Part shown: positions 10,720-22,774 of the stretch, piece by piece
Layout of the letters: each line of letters opens with the position of its first letter
Position numbering within the stretch: the stretch's first letter is position 1
Origin: Notholithocarpus densiflorus
Lineage: Eukaryota > Streptophyta > Magnoliopsida > Fagales > Fagaceae
Direction of reading: 5' to 3'
DNA: 64,000 nt
Assembly (NCBI GenBank): GCA_030021035.2
Contig: JARYZH020000016.1
Location: forward strand, 1,725,961-1,789,960
Made by a program: the position numbers and the translations under genes
The notes under the pieces: generated by a model
Database searches by the model: none
What the model was told of the DNA's origin: nothing
The model's input: only the letters and a program-made list of their open reading frames with translations

Positions 10720-10950
10720 ATGGACACCGAGACTAAAGTGGAAGGACAACCCTTAACTTCAAGAAGTCGTGGTAAAAGGAGCAGAGCCTCATCATCTTCA
10801 GAAGTGCCTTCAGATGCATTTCAGATCATTCTTGAGAGGATTGACGGCCTGCGAGAAGTTCAAAATGAGCACTCTGACAGGCTGACTGCTATTCAAGAAC
10901 AGATCAATTTGCTTTCAGCCAAGTTTGATAGCTTCACTGACCAACCTTAG
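10720..10950 (+). CDS. C-terminal piece of accessory ORF of element B, coiled coil
   Basis: 76 residues, beginning MDTETKVEGQ, with a basic Ser/Arg-rich stretch (SRSRGKRSRASSSS) and then a predicted coiled coil (about residues 32-72: ERIDGLREVQNEHSDRL and QEQINLLSAKFDS). It matches in kind and position the coiled-coil tails downstream in elements P and A. The upstream globular domain is absent, so this is either the end of a longer ORF or a remnant. It is followed by the non-coding tail and LTR. Function is unknown; coiled coils usually mean self-association. Confidence 0.45.
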   Translation: MDTETKVEGQPLTSRSRGKRSRASSSSEVPSDAFQIILERIDGLREVQNEHSDRLTAIQEQINLLSAKFDSFTDQP

Positions 10951-11727
10951 CCCTTTGGCCATTTCGGTCAAAAAGGGTGAGTAGATGGAGTAGCTCTTGA
11001 GGGGGAGCCTTACCTTGAGGGGAGAAACTTTATAAGTTTTTATAGTTTTTATGGTTTATGTTTGGATTTATTTTTTATTATGGGCTTTCATAGAACTTAT
11101 TTTAGTATCTTGGTTTGGTTTTTAAGTACTCTATAACTTTAGTACTTGGTTTTAAAAATATTTGGACATGGTGTGTTATGAATGCTTGAATGTTTTAGCT
11201 ATTTAAACCATATTTAAATATGTACATTTTCTTTTGTAGCCTAGTACTTTTAGTTAATGTTATGCATTTTCTTTAGTACTCCACACTTGTGCCCTTGTTG
11301 GATCTTGTATCCTTGATGCAACTACCTTTGTGTTTTTGTATCGGTTGTGTGTTGGACATGCAAATGATATTTTGCATTGAGCCTTTTGCTTGCATGTCTG
11401 GATGTTAATTCCTTGTGTGAATGATCATTGTGATCACTATTTATAGTGATTGTTCATGTTTGGTCAAGCTATGCTTTATTGCTATAGTCGTTATTGCTTG
11501 ATCGCATTGTGCTTGTTCGCATTGTGCTTATTCCATATGTATTTCAAGATTTCTGCTTACAATGATCATCTTGTGTTATTGTTTGCAGGAAAACTTGTCC
11601 ATTTGGTTTAAGAGCTTCACAGTTTCTAGAGTTAGGTGTGAGTGAGTTTTGGTAACTGTTCCCAACTCACATTTTAAGTCTAGAGTCTGTTTTAGGGTTT
11701 TGTCACGGAATAGCCAAAGGGGGAGAT

Positions 11728-12816
11728 TGTAAGGTTGAATTTATTCAATCAAGTGTTGGCTTTATTTCGTGTCAAGTTTTCTTGTATTTTAGCAATTAGA
11801 TACCCTGTATTTAGGTGGGAATAATGTAAGGGTTGTGTGTGAGAGAGTGTGAAGAAACTCAAGTTGTGTGCATTCAAGAGGAGTCTCGCGACTGGATCTC
11901 GCGATTGGCAAGTCACCAAAGTGGCACACATGTGAAGCATGTAGGGAACTGAAGGGTCACGAAAGCTGGAGCACTACAGGACAAAATGTATAGTCTGGCC
12001 AGACAGTTAGCTCGTGACTCAAACTCGCGACTTGTTCCACTCACGAGACTGAGTCGCCAGAATGCCCTATTTGGATGAAAACTGACTTTTCACATTCCTC
12101 ACATACTCTACTATAAATACCTTTATACCATCGAAATGTAGAGAGCTTCTAGAGAGAATTTTGAGAGAGAAACCCTAGAGAAAAAAACAAGATTGACTCA
12201 TCCACAATCTTTGTCATTTGATTCTCCAAATTCCTCTACTCTCACCCTCTCCATTAACATATCCTTGAGAGGTACATTTGTCAAATCCTTATCTCACCAT
12301 ACCCATATCAGTGAGGAGGTATTTTGGTGCTTGGGAAGCAGTTTAGAGATGACCAATTCTTTTGGTTGATGCAATGGGCTTATTGCGGGATCCAAGAAGC
12401 TAAAGAAGACAAGGTTAGGCGTAACCCTGTTGGAGCAAGAAGCTTGGAGGGCTTAGGTGCATTGGGTAGATTAGGCTTGGAGGGTCTTTTACTATTCATG
12501 TATCACAACTTTATTCTTTAGTGGATCATTTGACCGCTTGGAGGGCGGCGGAAAGGTTTTTCACCGAGTTCTTTGGTTTCCTCTTCGATAACACGTGCCG
12601 ATGTTATCTTTGTGTTTGCATCTCTCTTCCCTTACTCTTTATCTTTAATTACTGCTGTGTTTGTGATTAATTATGGTATAGAGTATTTTACCTATTTGGT
12701 TATAGCTTATATTCATGATTCCACACATATATTGTTTGTGTATAAGCTTGTGTTGGTATTGTTAAAATTGGGGGTCTAAACATTCATTAGTGTTTTACAC
12801 ACTAATTGAACTTTCA
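11728..12816 (+). repeat. 3' LTR of element B (1089 bp)
   Basis: TGTAAGG at 11728, preceded by the PPT; ends CA at 12816. Homologous to 1207-2278. CGCGA words (CTCGCGACT, CTCGCGATTGG) cluster at 11883-12050, and ACTATAAATACC at about 12111-12122 is a likely TATA box. Confidence 0.85.
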
Positions 12817-13655
12817 CCAGACTATTACTATTGACTGAGAGAGGAGTCATCATATTGCCTATACGTCCTTACTCCAGGGATATATTGGCGTTCTGATTGA
12901 CAAGATGAGGGGACAGAGGCTACATGTGCCTCCGACACCTACTATGCCTGATTTAGATCCTTCGGTATGGAGATATGCACTAGATTACATGTAGGTTCCG
13001 TCAGGTCCTGCTGGAGGTTAGGGATTTGCTCCAACTCCAGATTAGGCATAAGACCCTACACCAAGACAGGCTACTTCTCAGACCCTAGGATGGGTTCCAT
13101 GCTCTTCAGCTAGTCGAGCCGGTCCTTCTTCCAATAATGCTGCTGGTGATAATATTGACTATGGCAACACAAAGTGCTTCACAGATGATTTAATCAAAGA
13201 TGAAGACTCCCTATAGTTTAGCCATTGCTGTTGTACCACCATTATGAGTAGCCCATGTGTGGGCATGTTTATCCTCTTCATGTTCCTTTTAGACATTGGC
13301 TCCCTGCGGGCCAGATATGTATGTATTATTGCCCCATAGTGGGCCCAAACATGCATGTATTATATTGCCCCATAATGGGCTTGGACTTGTATTTTGGACA
13401 TTGCCTCTCAATAGGCCTTAGATGTATGTATATCAGTTTATGTAGCGTTTATGGATCTGTTATGCAATGCCTTTCATTTTTAAACTGTCACATCCATAGT
13501 ATAAAATATTAGCTTACGTCAGCTTGTGCTCCATATCAATCTTACATCTGCTTGTATATTGTATTGCACTGTATCCCAACGGAATTACCAATTAATTTTA
13601 ATAAAATAAAGGGAAACTCGCTAGGGAGAACGAAATGGGGGAGATCGTATAAAAC
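12817..13655. repeat. Unclassified repeat R1, left part
   Basis: Open but interrupted plus-strand reading around 12890-13200 (with PPTPTMPDLDPSVWRYALDYM) suggests a decayed transposon-type ORF; I cannot name it. 13290-13440 contains GCCCCATAGTGGGC and 'tgtatgtat' units related to the minisatellite at 59570-59940. It continues at 17546 after copia C1 is removed. Confidence 0.4.
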
Positions 13656-14994
13656 TGTTGGATAATCTGGTTTTGATACACATACAAAACACACATCGGA
13701 AGCAACAAACATGCATCTACTTCATTCATGAAAGATAACATGTAATCTTGAATTCTAGAATAAAGAATAGAAAGCGTACCTTGATGCAGTCAAATTCAAA
13801 ACCAAGACTTGAGAATACCTTTAATCTTCATCTTAATTCCACATGGTGCCCAAGAAGTGTGGTCTCTCAATCAGTCCTTTTGTACATTGATTCTCAAAGA
13901 AAAATCCTTGGTAGTTACTACCTTGGTAGTTACTTTATTTAATAACTCTTATTAAATAAAAACTTATTATCTAATTGGGTTAGCCTTTTGGGCCTACCCA
14001 ATTGGGCTTTAGTTTGTGGCTTGAGATGGGACCAAAGGGAACAAGTAAAACTCTAGCTCCAATGGTCCTTGGGCTTTTCTGTCAACTCTTGACAAGTCCA
14101 AAGTTACCATTAATTATATTCAATACCACTATAAGAATATAATTGCATTCTAGGCCTTATTAATAAATTATATCCCAAGACTTTATTATACATACAACCC
14201 CTTCATTAAAATATTTGTAGTAATACAAAGTCATGAATTTTAACTGCCACTTTAAAGATTACTACATCTTAATCCTTGAGTACCCGGTTTAATCCTTTAT
14301 GTTATTTATCATATATTTATGAAATCCAATTTTATAAATATATACTTTAGTAACTCCTTACTAAAGTGGTTGGGCCCAACACTCTAAATAACCAAACCCA
14401 TTAAACTTATCTCAAGAGAATATTTTATATCTCCGTAAAGAGATTATGAATTCCATTTTGAGAATATATGTTCCATCAACACTAAATGCGGTTGCCCAAC
14501 ATACTGAGGTTTTGATCGTGACTTATAGATCTCACTCCTGATATATCAAAGCAACCTACACCTCATGATCAAGTCCATTATTTTCTTAGGATTTAGAGTT
14601 GATGTAAATAAAAGTCGTGAGATTTATTATTCATTTGACATTCATTAGGAGAATGATAAATCTCACAGCGGTCCAGTTCAATATGTCTTAACTCTTAAAA
14701 CATATCAACTAGAAGTCTCCACTTCCATGATCAAGACAAATCATCTTACTTGATATGTTATAGTCTTCGCAAATGAAATGCCCAATTTCATCACCGACTA
14801 CGAACTAAAATTCTGAGTTTACAAAGAACTTGTGATTTATATCTTCTGTGACTTTTCACATAAATCACATACTATACATCTCATGGACTAAGATAATGTC
14901 CCATTAGTTCATTTATAGATAGTCTCATATAATTAAAGAATTTAATTATTTATGACATGCCAATAAATTGGATTTTAGGGCATAAACCCCAACA
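13656..14994 (-). repeat. C1 3' LTR (1339 bp)
   Basis: Plus-strand ends TGTTGGATAA...CCCCAACA. It is preceded, in element orientation, by the purine tract GGCAAGTGGTAGAT (14995-15008). Closely related to the C2 LTRs. Confidence 0.85.
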
Positions 14995-16987
14995 ATCTAC
15001 CACTTGCCCTCAAAGACAATTTATAATATATCTGACACTTATCTCCCTTTAGAGTAATTCATAGTCACTCTAACGCAAGGTTTGGAAACAAGTTTCGGTC
15101 AGATTTATTGCATAAATTATCTTTTCTACTACTACTTCTCACGTACTCATATCTCTCTAATGAGATAATACTTATGCTTAATGTGTATCTTCACCACCTA
15201 GGATGAACACATATCTTGAAGTCCAACTTCATGATTCACAATCAAACTACAAGTCAGTATTTGTACATCCAGTAAACATCAAAACTTAACTTTTGTGGAC
15301 AAGCATATAATCCCTCATTCTCCTAAGATATTTGAGTATATGCTTTACTCCCACTAATTAAGTGATCTTAGAGTCAATTGATATTTGCTTACCATGTCCA
15401 CCGCAAAATAGATATTTAGCTTAGTATTAAGCATAGCATAAAGACTTCCTATCGCTTTGGTATAAGGAACCGTCTCAATATGCTCTTCCTTTAATATGTC
15501 TTAGGACTATAGTCCTTTATAAAGGAACTTCAAACTTAAAAGGAAAGAATCCTTTCTTGAAGTATTACATGCTATACTTGGCTAGAATCTAATCTATTTA
15601 AGCAGTTTGAGATAGACCCAACATCCTAATTTCTGAATTTTAACGAAGTTTAATTCTTAGGATGTGACCAGTCTTTCCTAAGTACTTTATATCAAACTGG
15701 ACTAGCCAACCAAAACTTCATTGATGTCAATAACTCTACATCATTCTAAATGATTAGAATGTCATCACCATACATTAAAATTTATTATTCTATATAACTT
15801 TTACACACATAAGGCCTTTTAATACTTGATCAAAATCAAACAACTTGATTGCTTGATCAAAGATAATATTTTATGATTCAAATGCTTGCTTTAGTCCATA
15901 AATGGACTTTAAGCAACTTGCATACTAATCACCACTGGTTCTTTGCTATGAACAAGTCTAGTTACATCATATAAATGTCTTCCTTAAGATTGCTACTAAA
16001 AGAAGCTTTCTTGATATCCATTACCATATTTCATCCAAAATGAAATATAATGAATAAGAGAATCTAGATAGAGTCAAACTTAACTATTAGTGAAAAAATC
16101 TTTTCATAGTCGAATAATTTCTTTCTGAATAAATCTTTTCGCCACTAGTCTTGACTTTGAAGGTTTGCACCTCAAATCTATCAATCTCATTTTCTTGTAG
16201 ACCTATTTGAAAACAATAGGTTTAATGCCATTAGGCGCCTCTACAAGTTCTAGACTTTAAATAGAATCTAATTCTATTCACATAACTTTGATCCAGTAAT
16301 CCATATTCATATCATCTATTGCCTCTATGCAGGACCGAGGATCAAATTCATATCCTTGTGAAATGACTTCAAAAGTTTATCCCTAAAGTATGAATTTATT
16401 TGGTAATTGAAAATCCTCCCTCTACGATATTGTACAGGTGTACTAGCTATATATTTAGAATAATGCCTTGTGGTGTATCTAATACAACCTTCTCATTTCT
16501 AAATGTATTTTATAGTTGTCCTACAACAAATTCTGACATTTTTCTTCTAGAACAATCTACCTTTAAAAGAGCCTTATTCCTCCTTTATGTATGCACTAAC
16601 TTTAAGAAGTCATTGGAACTTCATTCCTTTACAAAAAGGAACCCTAGATCTTATTATCCTCTAAATAGAATTCATAGACTGGGAATATAATAAAATAATG
16701 GTTCTAAAAGCCCATCTTTCACCAATCTTGAATATCATTTAGATTAATAAGATCTATAGATATAAGTGCCAAAACATACAATTACAAAGGATGGAAACTT
16801 TCTCTTTAAAAAGTAAAACATGTAAATTTCCATCTAGAAGACAATCATGGACAATACTTAGCTTTACCAAAACGGAAACACTTTCCTTTTGGTCATACTT
16901 TTGAGTCTAATTTCCTTTTGGCAACTACTAGGGCAACTAAATTGTCCAACTGTTTGGTATTAAATTGTCCACCCTTACCTTTCGGTT
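14995..16987 (-). pseudogene. Decayed copia pol/gag remnants of C1
   Basis: No open frame survives, but the minus strand aligns with the C3 and C2 internal regions. RNase H and RT remnants lie in about 15000-16300; residues like the AMLNT block of RT are recognisable around 15400-15470. Integrase traces follow at about 16400-16700, and the gag zinc-finger neighbourhood lies at about 16900-16987. Indels and stops occur throughout. Confidence 0.65.
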
Positions 16988-17545
16988 TATAAATTCCATC
17001 TTGAGAATATATGTTCCATTAACACTAAATGCAGCTGCCCAACATACTGAGGTTTTGATCGTGACTTATAGATCTCACTCATGATATATCAAAGCAACCT
17101 ACACCTCATGATCAAGTCCATTATTCTCTTAGGATTTAGAGTTGATGTAAATAGAAGTCGTGAGATTTATTATTCATTTAACAGTCGTTAGGAGAATAAT
17201 AAATCTCACAGCGATCCAGTTCAATATGTCTTAACTCTTAAAACATATAAATATATCAACTAGAAGTCTCCACTTCCATGATCAAGACAAATCATCTTAG
17301 TTGATATGTTATAGTCTTCGCAGATGAAATGCCCAATTTCATCACCGACTACGAACTGAAATTCTGAGTTTACAAAGAACTTGTGATTTATATCTTCTAT
17401 GACTTTTCACATAAATCACATACTATGCATCTCATGGACTAAGATAATGTCCCATTAGTTTATTTATAGATAGTCTCATATAATTAAACAATTTAATTAT
17501 ATATGACATGCCAATAAATTGGATTTTAGGGCATAAACCCCAACA
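16988..17545 (-). repeat. C1 5' LTR, about 558 bp retained
   Basis: Matches the last part, on the plus strand, of the left C1 LTR from about 14445 on, and ends CCCCAACA at 17545 followed by the TSD AAAAC. The missing portion is the inner part of the LTR, next to the primer site. Confidence 0.8.
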
Positions 17546-17890
17546 AAAACTGCACTAGTGTAGATTTTATACGGTCTCGAAGATGAGAGAAAACATTCTT
17601 GGTGGGATAAACCTGATATTGCAATCAAAGCCTTAATCTTGAGCATACCCAGTTGTAGAAATTGACCAAACTGCGCAAAATAAAAACTACCCCAGTGTGG
17701 ATTTTGCGTGGTTTTAAGCCGAGGAATAAGCTTGGAACAGAATTAAACTCGTGCTTGACGATCATATTATGATGGGCTCCTCAAAATTCTAAACATGAAC
17801 TTCCCCAAAGGGATCTTTTCAACCTCACCCTATGGCAGAAAATATTGACTGAACCCAGCTATCCACTGAAGCTGGCCTTCGAAAAATTCC
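17546..17890. repeat. Unclassified repeat R1, right part
   Basis: Contains two copies of a unit like CCCAGTGTGGATTTTGCGTG (about 17553 and 17690). The same unit recurs at 60130 and 60525 in R2. The end (17860-17890) weakly matches the R2 ORF segment around KGTLLEASVDT. Confidence 0.4.
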
Positions 17891-18318
17891 TTGAAAGACA
17901 TTGTTCGTGTAGTCGAAATTCAGCTTGACTAAAACAAGGATTTGTTGGCCCTTTGGGGATACCAAAACGGCTCCCACTCCATTTCCAGTGGTATTGGTGG
18001 CTCCGTCAAAATAAAGCTTCCAACGCCAGGGTTCCACACAGCTTGGTCCTGGCTCTATTGCCAAAACGTCTTCATCTAGGAAGAGGAATTTCAAAAAATC
18101 TTGATCGTTCAATGGCTGATCAGCCAGGTAATTGGTTATAGCCTTACCCTTGATGGCCTTTTGCACTACAAACACAATATCGAACTCGGATAGCAACATC
18201 TGCCAACAAAAGATCTTTCCTGTGAGAGTAGGCTTTTCAAAGATGTACTTTATGGGGTCCATGCCGGAAATCAACCACGTGGTAAAGTAGAGCATATACT
18301 ATCAAAGCTTACGCATGG
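17891..18318 (-). pseudogene. pol (RH): Ty3/gypsy RNase H fragment (T1)
   Basis: The minus-strand frame reads DPIKYIFEKPTLTGKI, ADQPLNDQDF, KLYFDGATNTTGNGVGAVLV, then breaks at the point where T2 has IEYEA. It is the same domain as T2 residues at about 48220-48630, so it comes from a related Ogre/Tat element. The first catalytic Asp of RNase H (YFDGA) is present; the later ones are missing. It is joined directly to the 3' edge of a minus-strand LTR at about 18320, so primer site, gag, protease and RT are lost. Confidence 0.8.
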
Positions 18319-21300
18319 AGGAGGTGTGTCGAACCTCGGGTGTGTGACTGGAATTTAAGTCGATTCTAAGGAAATTACCAAGGGTAAGTGAAGTCGCCAC
18401 CAATCACTATGTTTTTTCTAAGGTGTGATTGGTCACCTGACTCTATTTAATTTTATTACCAATCCTAGGTTAAGAAAAATTTCATTTTTCCTAATTTAAT
18501 GTGGATGGATAAAATATCTTGATTCTTGAGTTCAGAAGTCTGGTTACGTGTGGGGAAGGTGTTAGGCACCCCATAACGTCTGTCCGAAGACAGTCCTTTG
18601 TTTTGGTAAAATCATAATTTTTAGACATTGGCAATTGAAAACAAGCTATTGGCATTAGCTTTCGGGGCTTTAAATGTGTTGGGCTTTGAGGTTTGGTTTT
18701 GGAATAGGTATGGTCCCGATCGATACTTTCCAAGTGTGTTTGGAGTCACTACCAAACTTCCACGGCGAAAATCCAGTAGCATTTCGCCTTATTTTCGTGA
18801 CGAAAATTTGACAACGCTTCAGCTCAGATGCATCATAACACATCAAACGCCATTCTCACCAAGTTTCGACATGAGAATACGACAATGGGGATGCCCCATT
18901 TTCATGGTGAAAATCCAGTAGAGTTTGGCGTTTGGTGCGCTATGGCGCACTGGCAGGGTTTTGCGTCTGTGTATACAGCGCGTATCAACTTGCTTGCACT
19001 GTGACGAGCCGAAGCCCTCCAAAATGTTAAGCATGTTGATGCGTGTCACATACACGGGAAAACCAACGTCACTTGGTGACATGGATCGAGACAATCACAC
19101 CGTGGTGATCGTGCATACAATATAGCATGAATATGCACCTACGACAATCGCCTTGAGAGCATACCCATACTACAAGGTCAGAAGCTGTCATGACTAGCGA
19201 GGGGCACTCACGTATCCATGAGAGTCCATCATACAAAGTGCACAATCACCCATATACAAACAGATATGGGTGTACATACATCATGCACAATGCAACCACA
19301 CAAAGCGGGAAAGTAAATCAGACATTGCCAACGTTCCAAGGGTACGGCCTAGCAAGATACAGGAAATGTAAAACAGACATTGCCATACCCAGGGAATACG
19401 GCTTAAGCAAGGAGCAGAAAAAGTAAAAGGGGGTACATGGAGGAGGGCCCTAATACATGCTCTAGAAAAGAGGCTTAGAAAGAGAAAGATAAGACTGCTC
19501 TAGAAGGGCTAGGCCCCCTAATCTACTGAACATTGCCCTTTGTGGGCTTGCATCCTCTTGTTTGCATCCTTGCTCTTTTTTCTCGCATCTAGGAGGCCGT
19601 GCCCTTGCTCCAAGCGTCCTCGCTTCATGCGTGTACTTGCAAAGACAATAGAAACAAGCCAGTAGACATGCAAAGAAACAAATGGAAGGAAAAGCATGAT
19701 TAAGACAAGATAGGAAAAAATGCCAACAGGGGAAAACAACATGTGAAACACACGAAAAGGCAAAGAAGAATGTTATCAAACAAAAGGGTTGTCCTAGGAG
19801 GACAAATGTAGGTTTGGATTGAGTGTCCATAATTCCATTGGATTAGAGTATGGACGACATACAAACTCATGCATGAACATGTAGGCAAGCGTGCAAAGAC
19901 GCAAGGAAGCAAAGAAAGCCAAATGAGTGGTGCAAAGCAAGCAAGGCAAGCATATCAACATCGCATAGAGCAGAGAAATGTGTGAATGAAGCACACCGAC
20001 ACCATGGAGGTGTATCTCACAAGTGCTTACATCCAAACAAACCCTAGGAAGGATGTAACCATGCAAACATAAGCCCACGAAGGGCACAAAGCATGGAAAA
20101 GCCTAGATCTAGAGAGGCTAACATGGAAATAAATCATAGAAGCAAGCAAGCAAAAAAGCAAACATAGACATGCAAAGGAAATGATCCAAACCCTTTAGTA
20201 TAGGCCTAGGTGTGTGGATGTAGGCCTAGACCACAGGATCTAGATCTACACCCCACCGGAAGGGCCATATCACAAGAAAGAGAGATATCAAGGGACAAAA
20301 AGGGCTAAAGTAGCACATGGCATAGCAACCAACATAGATCTAAGCACCAACATGTAGATCTAAGCATAAACATGGCAAAGAACACATAGACATGTAGATC
20401 TAAGCATAAACATGGCATGGGGCCTAAAATCATGTGGATCTAAGAACAAACATTAAATTTAGACATATTCTAGCCCAAGAAGGCTAGGCCAACAACATCA
20501 AAGCGATAAATCATGGCATAAGCAAGGAAACATGCTAGTAAAACTATAAAGACATGCGAGGAAACAAGAACATGCTAGGAAAAGCTATAAAAGCATATTA
20601 TTAAGCAGGATAAAGTTGAGGAAGGCTATAAAGAGAAAGGGGTGTAGATTGTAGCTAAAAAGCTACATCTACACCCCTAAACCTCAAATCCAAGGTATGA
20701 AACCAAGGAGAGGAAGATTGAGTGCAAGAACACTACCTTGAAGATTGTAGAGAAAAGATAGGAATCTAAGGTGTTTGAAGGTATTTTGATGTGTTTTAAT
20801 GTGTTTGGAGGTGTTTGGATGTGTTTGAGAGAGAAATTAGAGAAAGAGAGAGAGTCTACCCAAAAACTGCCCAAATTTTTTATTTAATTTTTTTTTTATT
20901 GCAAAATGAGGGGTCTGGAGGCTTTTATAGTGAACAATTGACCCCTCGGCTTCCAGCACACCTTGAAGGGCCGCCAGCCACCTTGCAGATGTCAACAATT
21001 CTAGCCTTTTCTTGGTTAAATTTTAGACACATATTTGAAGGCCTTCCCAGACTCGGATTAAGCTGATCGTGGTGTTCTTGGAAAGCTCTGGATGTCTAGT
21101 TTTTGGAACACTAAAGAAATTGAAAATCCAGCGGTCGGAACAAAAGTTATAGCCTCGGGAATTGTGCTGACATGTTTTTCACGGTTTTCTAGATATCTCA
21201 ACTGTTTTAACTTCGATTTTCGACCCATGAATAGTCATTGAAAAGGGAATTTGATAATATTTGTAATGCCGCTAGTCCTAACCCGTTCTGATGGTCGGAT

Positions 21301-21640
21301 CAAAATTAAGGTTTCTAGTGTCCTTGGGAGTCAACCTCGGGTCAAACTTGGTCAAAGTTGACAAAAATCACCGAGTAGCTCGAGTTTGATGTAGAAACAT
21401 GAAAAATGTCATTTTGGGATGGTTTTGATTGACTTTGACTTTCGTTCAACCCAGGGTTGACCAGGGGTATTTTGGTCAATTTGACCAGAAATGGCATTTC
21501 GAGTGCTTCGATGCTCGAACGGGTTGTGCCACACCAATCTAGATTCATCCGAGGCCCCATGGAGAAAAGATAATATTTTTGAAATTTTCGGGGTCTGGCA
21601 CACAAATCGAGGGTGGACAAAATATGGTATCTATCTAACA
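18319..21640 (-). repeat. Ogre/Tat-type long LTR, minus strand (T1)
   Basis: Starts on the minus strand TGTTAGATAGATACC at 21640, with a continuation like that of the T2 LTR start (ATTTTGTCCACC, then TGCCAGACCCCGAAA). It contains a TATA box at 20922-20929 and the GGGAAGGTGTTAGGCACCC box (plus strand about 18556). The final U5 part and primer site are missing. It is longer than the T2 LTR (2.0 kb without its insert). The stretch 19100-20650 holds no gene, only short repeats such as 'gtagatctaagcataaacatgg' variants near 20330-20420. Confidence 0.7.
20922..20929 (-). promoter_or_regulatory. TATA box in T1 LTR
   Basis: TATAAAAG on the minus strand, followed by CCTCCAGACCCC. It corresponds to TATAAAAA at 24882 in the T2 LTR. 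Confidence 0.6.
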
Positions 21641-21989
21641 TCTCGAGTGCAATGAGAAGTGTTAGATAAAGAACGTGATTCCGCATTTTGTTGCCCCAAA
21701 ATTACATGCGAAAGCTGCACTGTTCATGGATTGAGACTAGTTTTACCTGACACGGTTGAGCTATTGCTGCTGATCTGAAAAAATTTCTTTGACTTGGCCT
21801 ACGGAACTCGGCAAGAAACTCTAGTTTTTTTTTTTTTTTATGTCAAAGGTCAACCGGTCAACGTTGACCAGGTCAACGCTAACCAGCGGCCCTTGTAGGT
21901 GCGCCGGGCAACCCAGGCCATACAAGGCCCTATAAAGTGGTCTCAAGGCTTCATTTTGACCATTCTGACTTCATTTCTCTGAATTTAAC
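21641..21989 (+). other. Gene-free stretch upstream of tandem repeats
   Basis: Contains GTCAACGTTGACC-type palindromes (about 21850-21880) and CCCTATAAAGTGG at about 21930, possibly the TATA and downstream part of a truncated plus-strand gypsy LTR or leader. No ORF. Confidence 0.3.
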
Positions 21990-22545
21990 CCGGATGAGAT
22001 TAAACGAACATGGCCGAATTGAATCTCGAAAAGATAGATAGGACTAAACGGGCATGGCCGAATTGAATCCACGTGAGATTAAACAAGCACGGCCGAATTG
22101 AATCTCGAAAAGATAGATAGGATTAAACGATCATGGCTGAATTGAATCTTGAGAAGATAGGATTAAATGAATGCAGTCGAATTAAATCCTAAAAGAGAGG
22201 TATTTTGAAAATCTTGGCATTTTGAGATAAAAAGGGATAGGATTAAATGAACGCGGTCAAATTGAATCCTGAGAGAAAGGTATTTTGAAAACCTTGACAT
22301 TCTGAGATAAAAAGGGATAGGATTAAACGAACACGGTCAAATTGAATCCTGCGAGTGAGGTATTTTGAAAACCTTGACATTTTGAAGTAAAAAGGGATAG
22401 GATTAAACGAACGCGATCAAATTGAATCCTGAGAGAGAGGTATTTGAAAAATCTTGACATTTTGAAATAAAAAGGGATAGGATTAAAAGAACGGGGTCGA
22501 ATTGAATCCTGAGAAAGAGGTATTTTGAAAACCTTGACATGTGTT
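21990..22545 (+). repeat. Tandem repeats in a gypsy-type leader
   Basis: Early units of about 45-52 bp carry GATTAAACGAACATGGCCGA variants. From about 22157 an 80-bp unit repeats about 4.5 times: the word AAAGGGATAG recurs at 22231, 22311, 22391 and 22471. Unit content includes AGGATTAAAYGAACGCGGTC and TATTTTGAAAACCTTGACAT. Confidence 0.85.
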
Positions 22546-22636
22546 AGGCAGTAGAGTTAGACATACTCACCTGTTTACTTACATTGCCAAATATTTTTGG
22601 ACTTACTAACCAATCTTGAATTTTCTTCCACAAGTT

Positions 22637-22774
22637 ATGTCTCGACGGACAAGATCCAGCGGTGCTCGCGGGAAGGCTCCCGCCATTGTTCCGTCTCAAG
22701 CCGATTCGTCTAGTAGTGACAACGATACTGTCTCGGCTAGTCTTCAGGTTGCACGGACTTTTCAGAGGTGCTTC
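22637..22774 (+). pseudogene. gag: Start of a gypsy-like gag, split by solo LTR S1
   Basis: ATG at 22637 opens MSRRTRSSGARGKAPAIVPS, followed by an Asp/Ser-rich stretch (SSSSDNDTVS) and VARTFQRCF. When S1 and one TSD copy are removed the frame continues at 24195 (NRGGDNPAPSGG) for about 14 codons and then meets a stop at the edge of the T2 LTR. A basic, low-complexity N-terminus after a repeat-filled leader is typical of gypsy gag. Only about 60 codons survive, so the lineage cannot be assigned. It does not match T2's own gag start. Confidence 0.55.

Larger units (their letters stand above)
10591..12816 (+). mobile_element. Ty1/copia element B, 3' part only
   Basis: Same family as element A: short accessory ORF, non-coding tail with the TTTTGTCACGGAATAGCC box, polypurine tract AAAGGGGGAGAT (11716-11727) and a complete 3' LTR (11728-12816). 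The 5' side is cut at the end of M's LTR at 10590, so M may have inserted into B or the two were joined by rearrangement. No 5' LTR or pol is present. Confidence 0.7.
13656..17545 (-). mobile_element. Ty1/copia element C1, internally deleted
   Basis: Bounded by the TSD AAAAC (13651-13655 and 17546-17550). It has a complete 3' LTR on the left (13656-14994) and a truncated 5' LTR on the right (about 16988-17545). The primer site, leader and the first part of gag are missing. The junction at about 16987 joins the gag zinc-finger region (ACCTTTCGGTTTA) to the middle of the LTR, with about 3 bp of shared sequence, which points to illegitimate recombination. Same subfamily as C2. Confidence 0.85.

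Noticed and set aside
18628..19830. Several 60-120 codon frames on both strands
   Set aside because: They lie inside the T1 LTR, overlap each other, have no motif and have no counterpart in the T2 LTR.
21990..22545. Regularly spaced repeats suggestive of a CRISPR array
   Set aside because: The 80-bp unit is continuous tandem DNA without unique spacers, and this is plant DNA.
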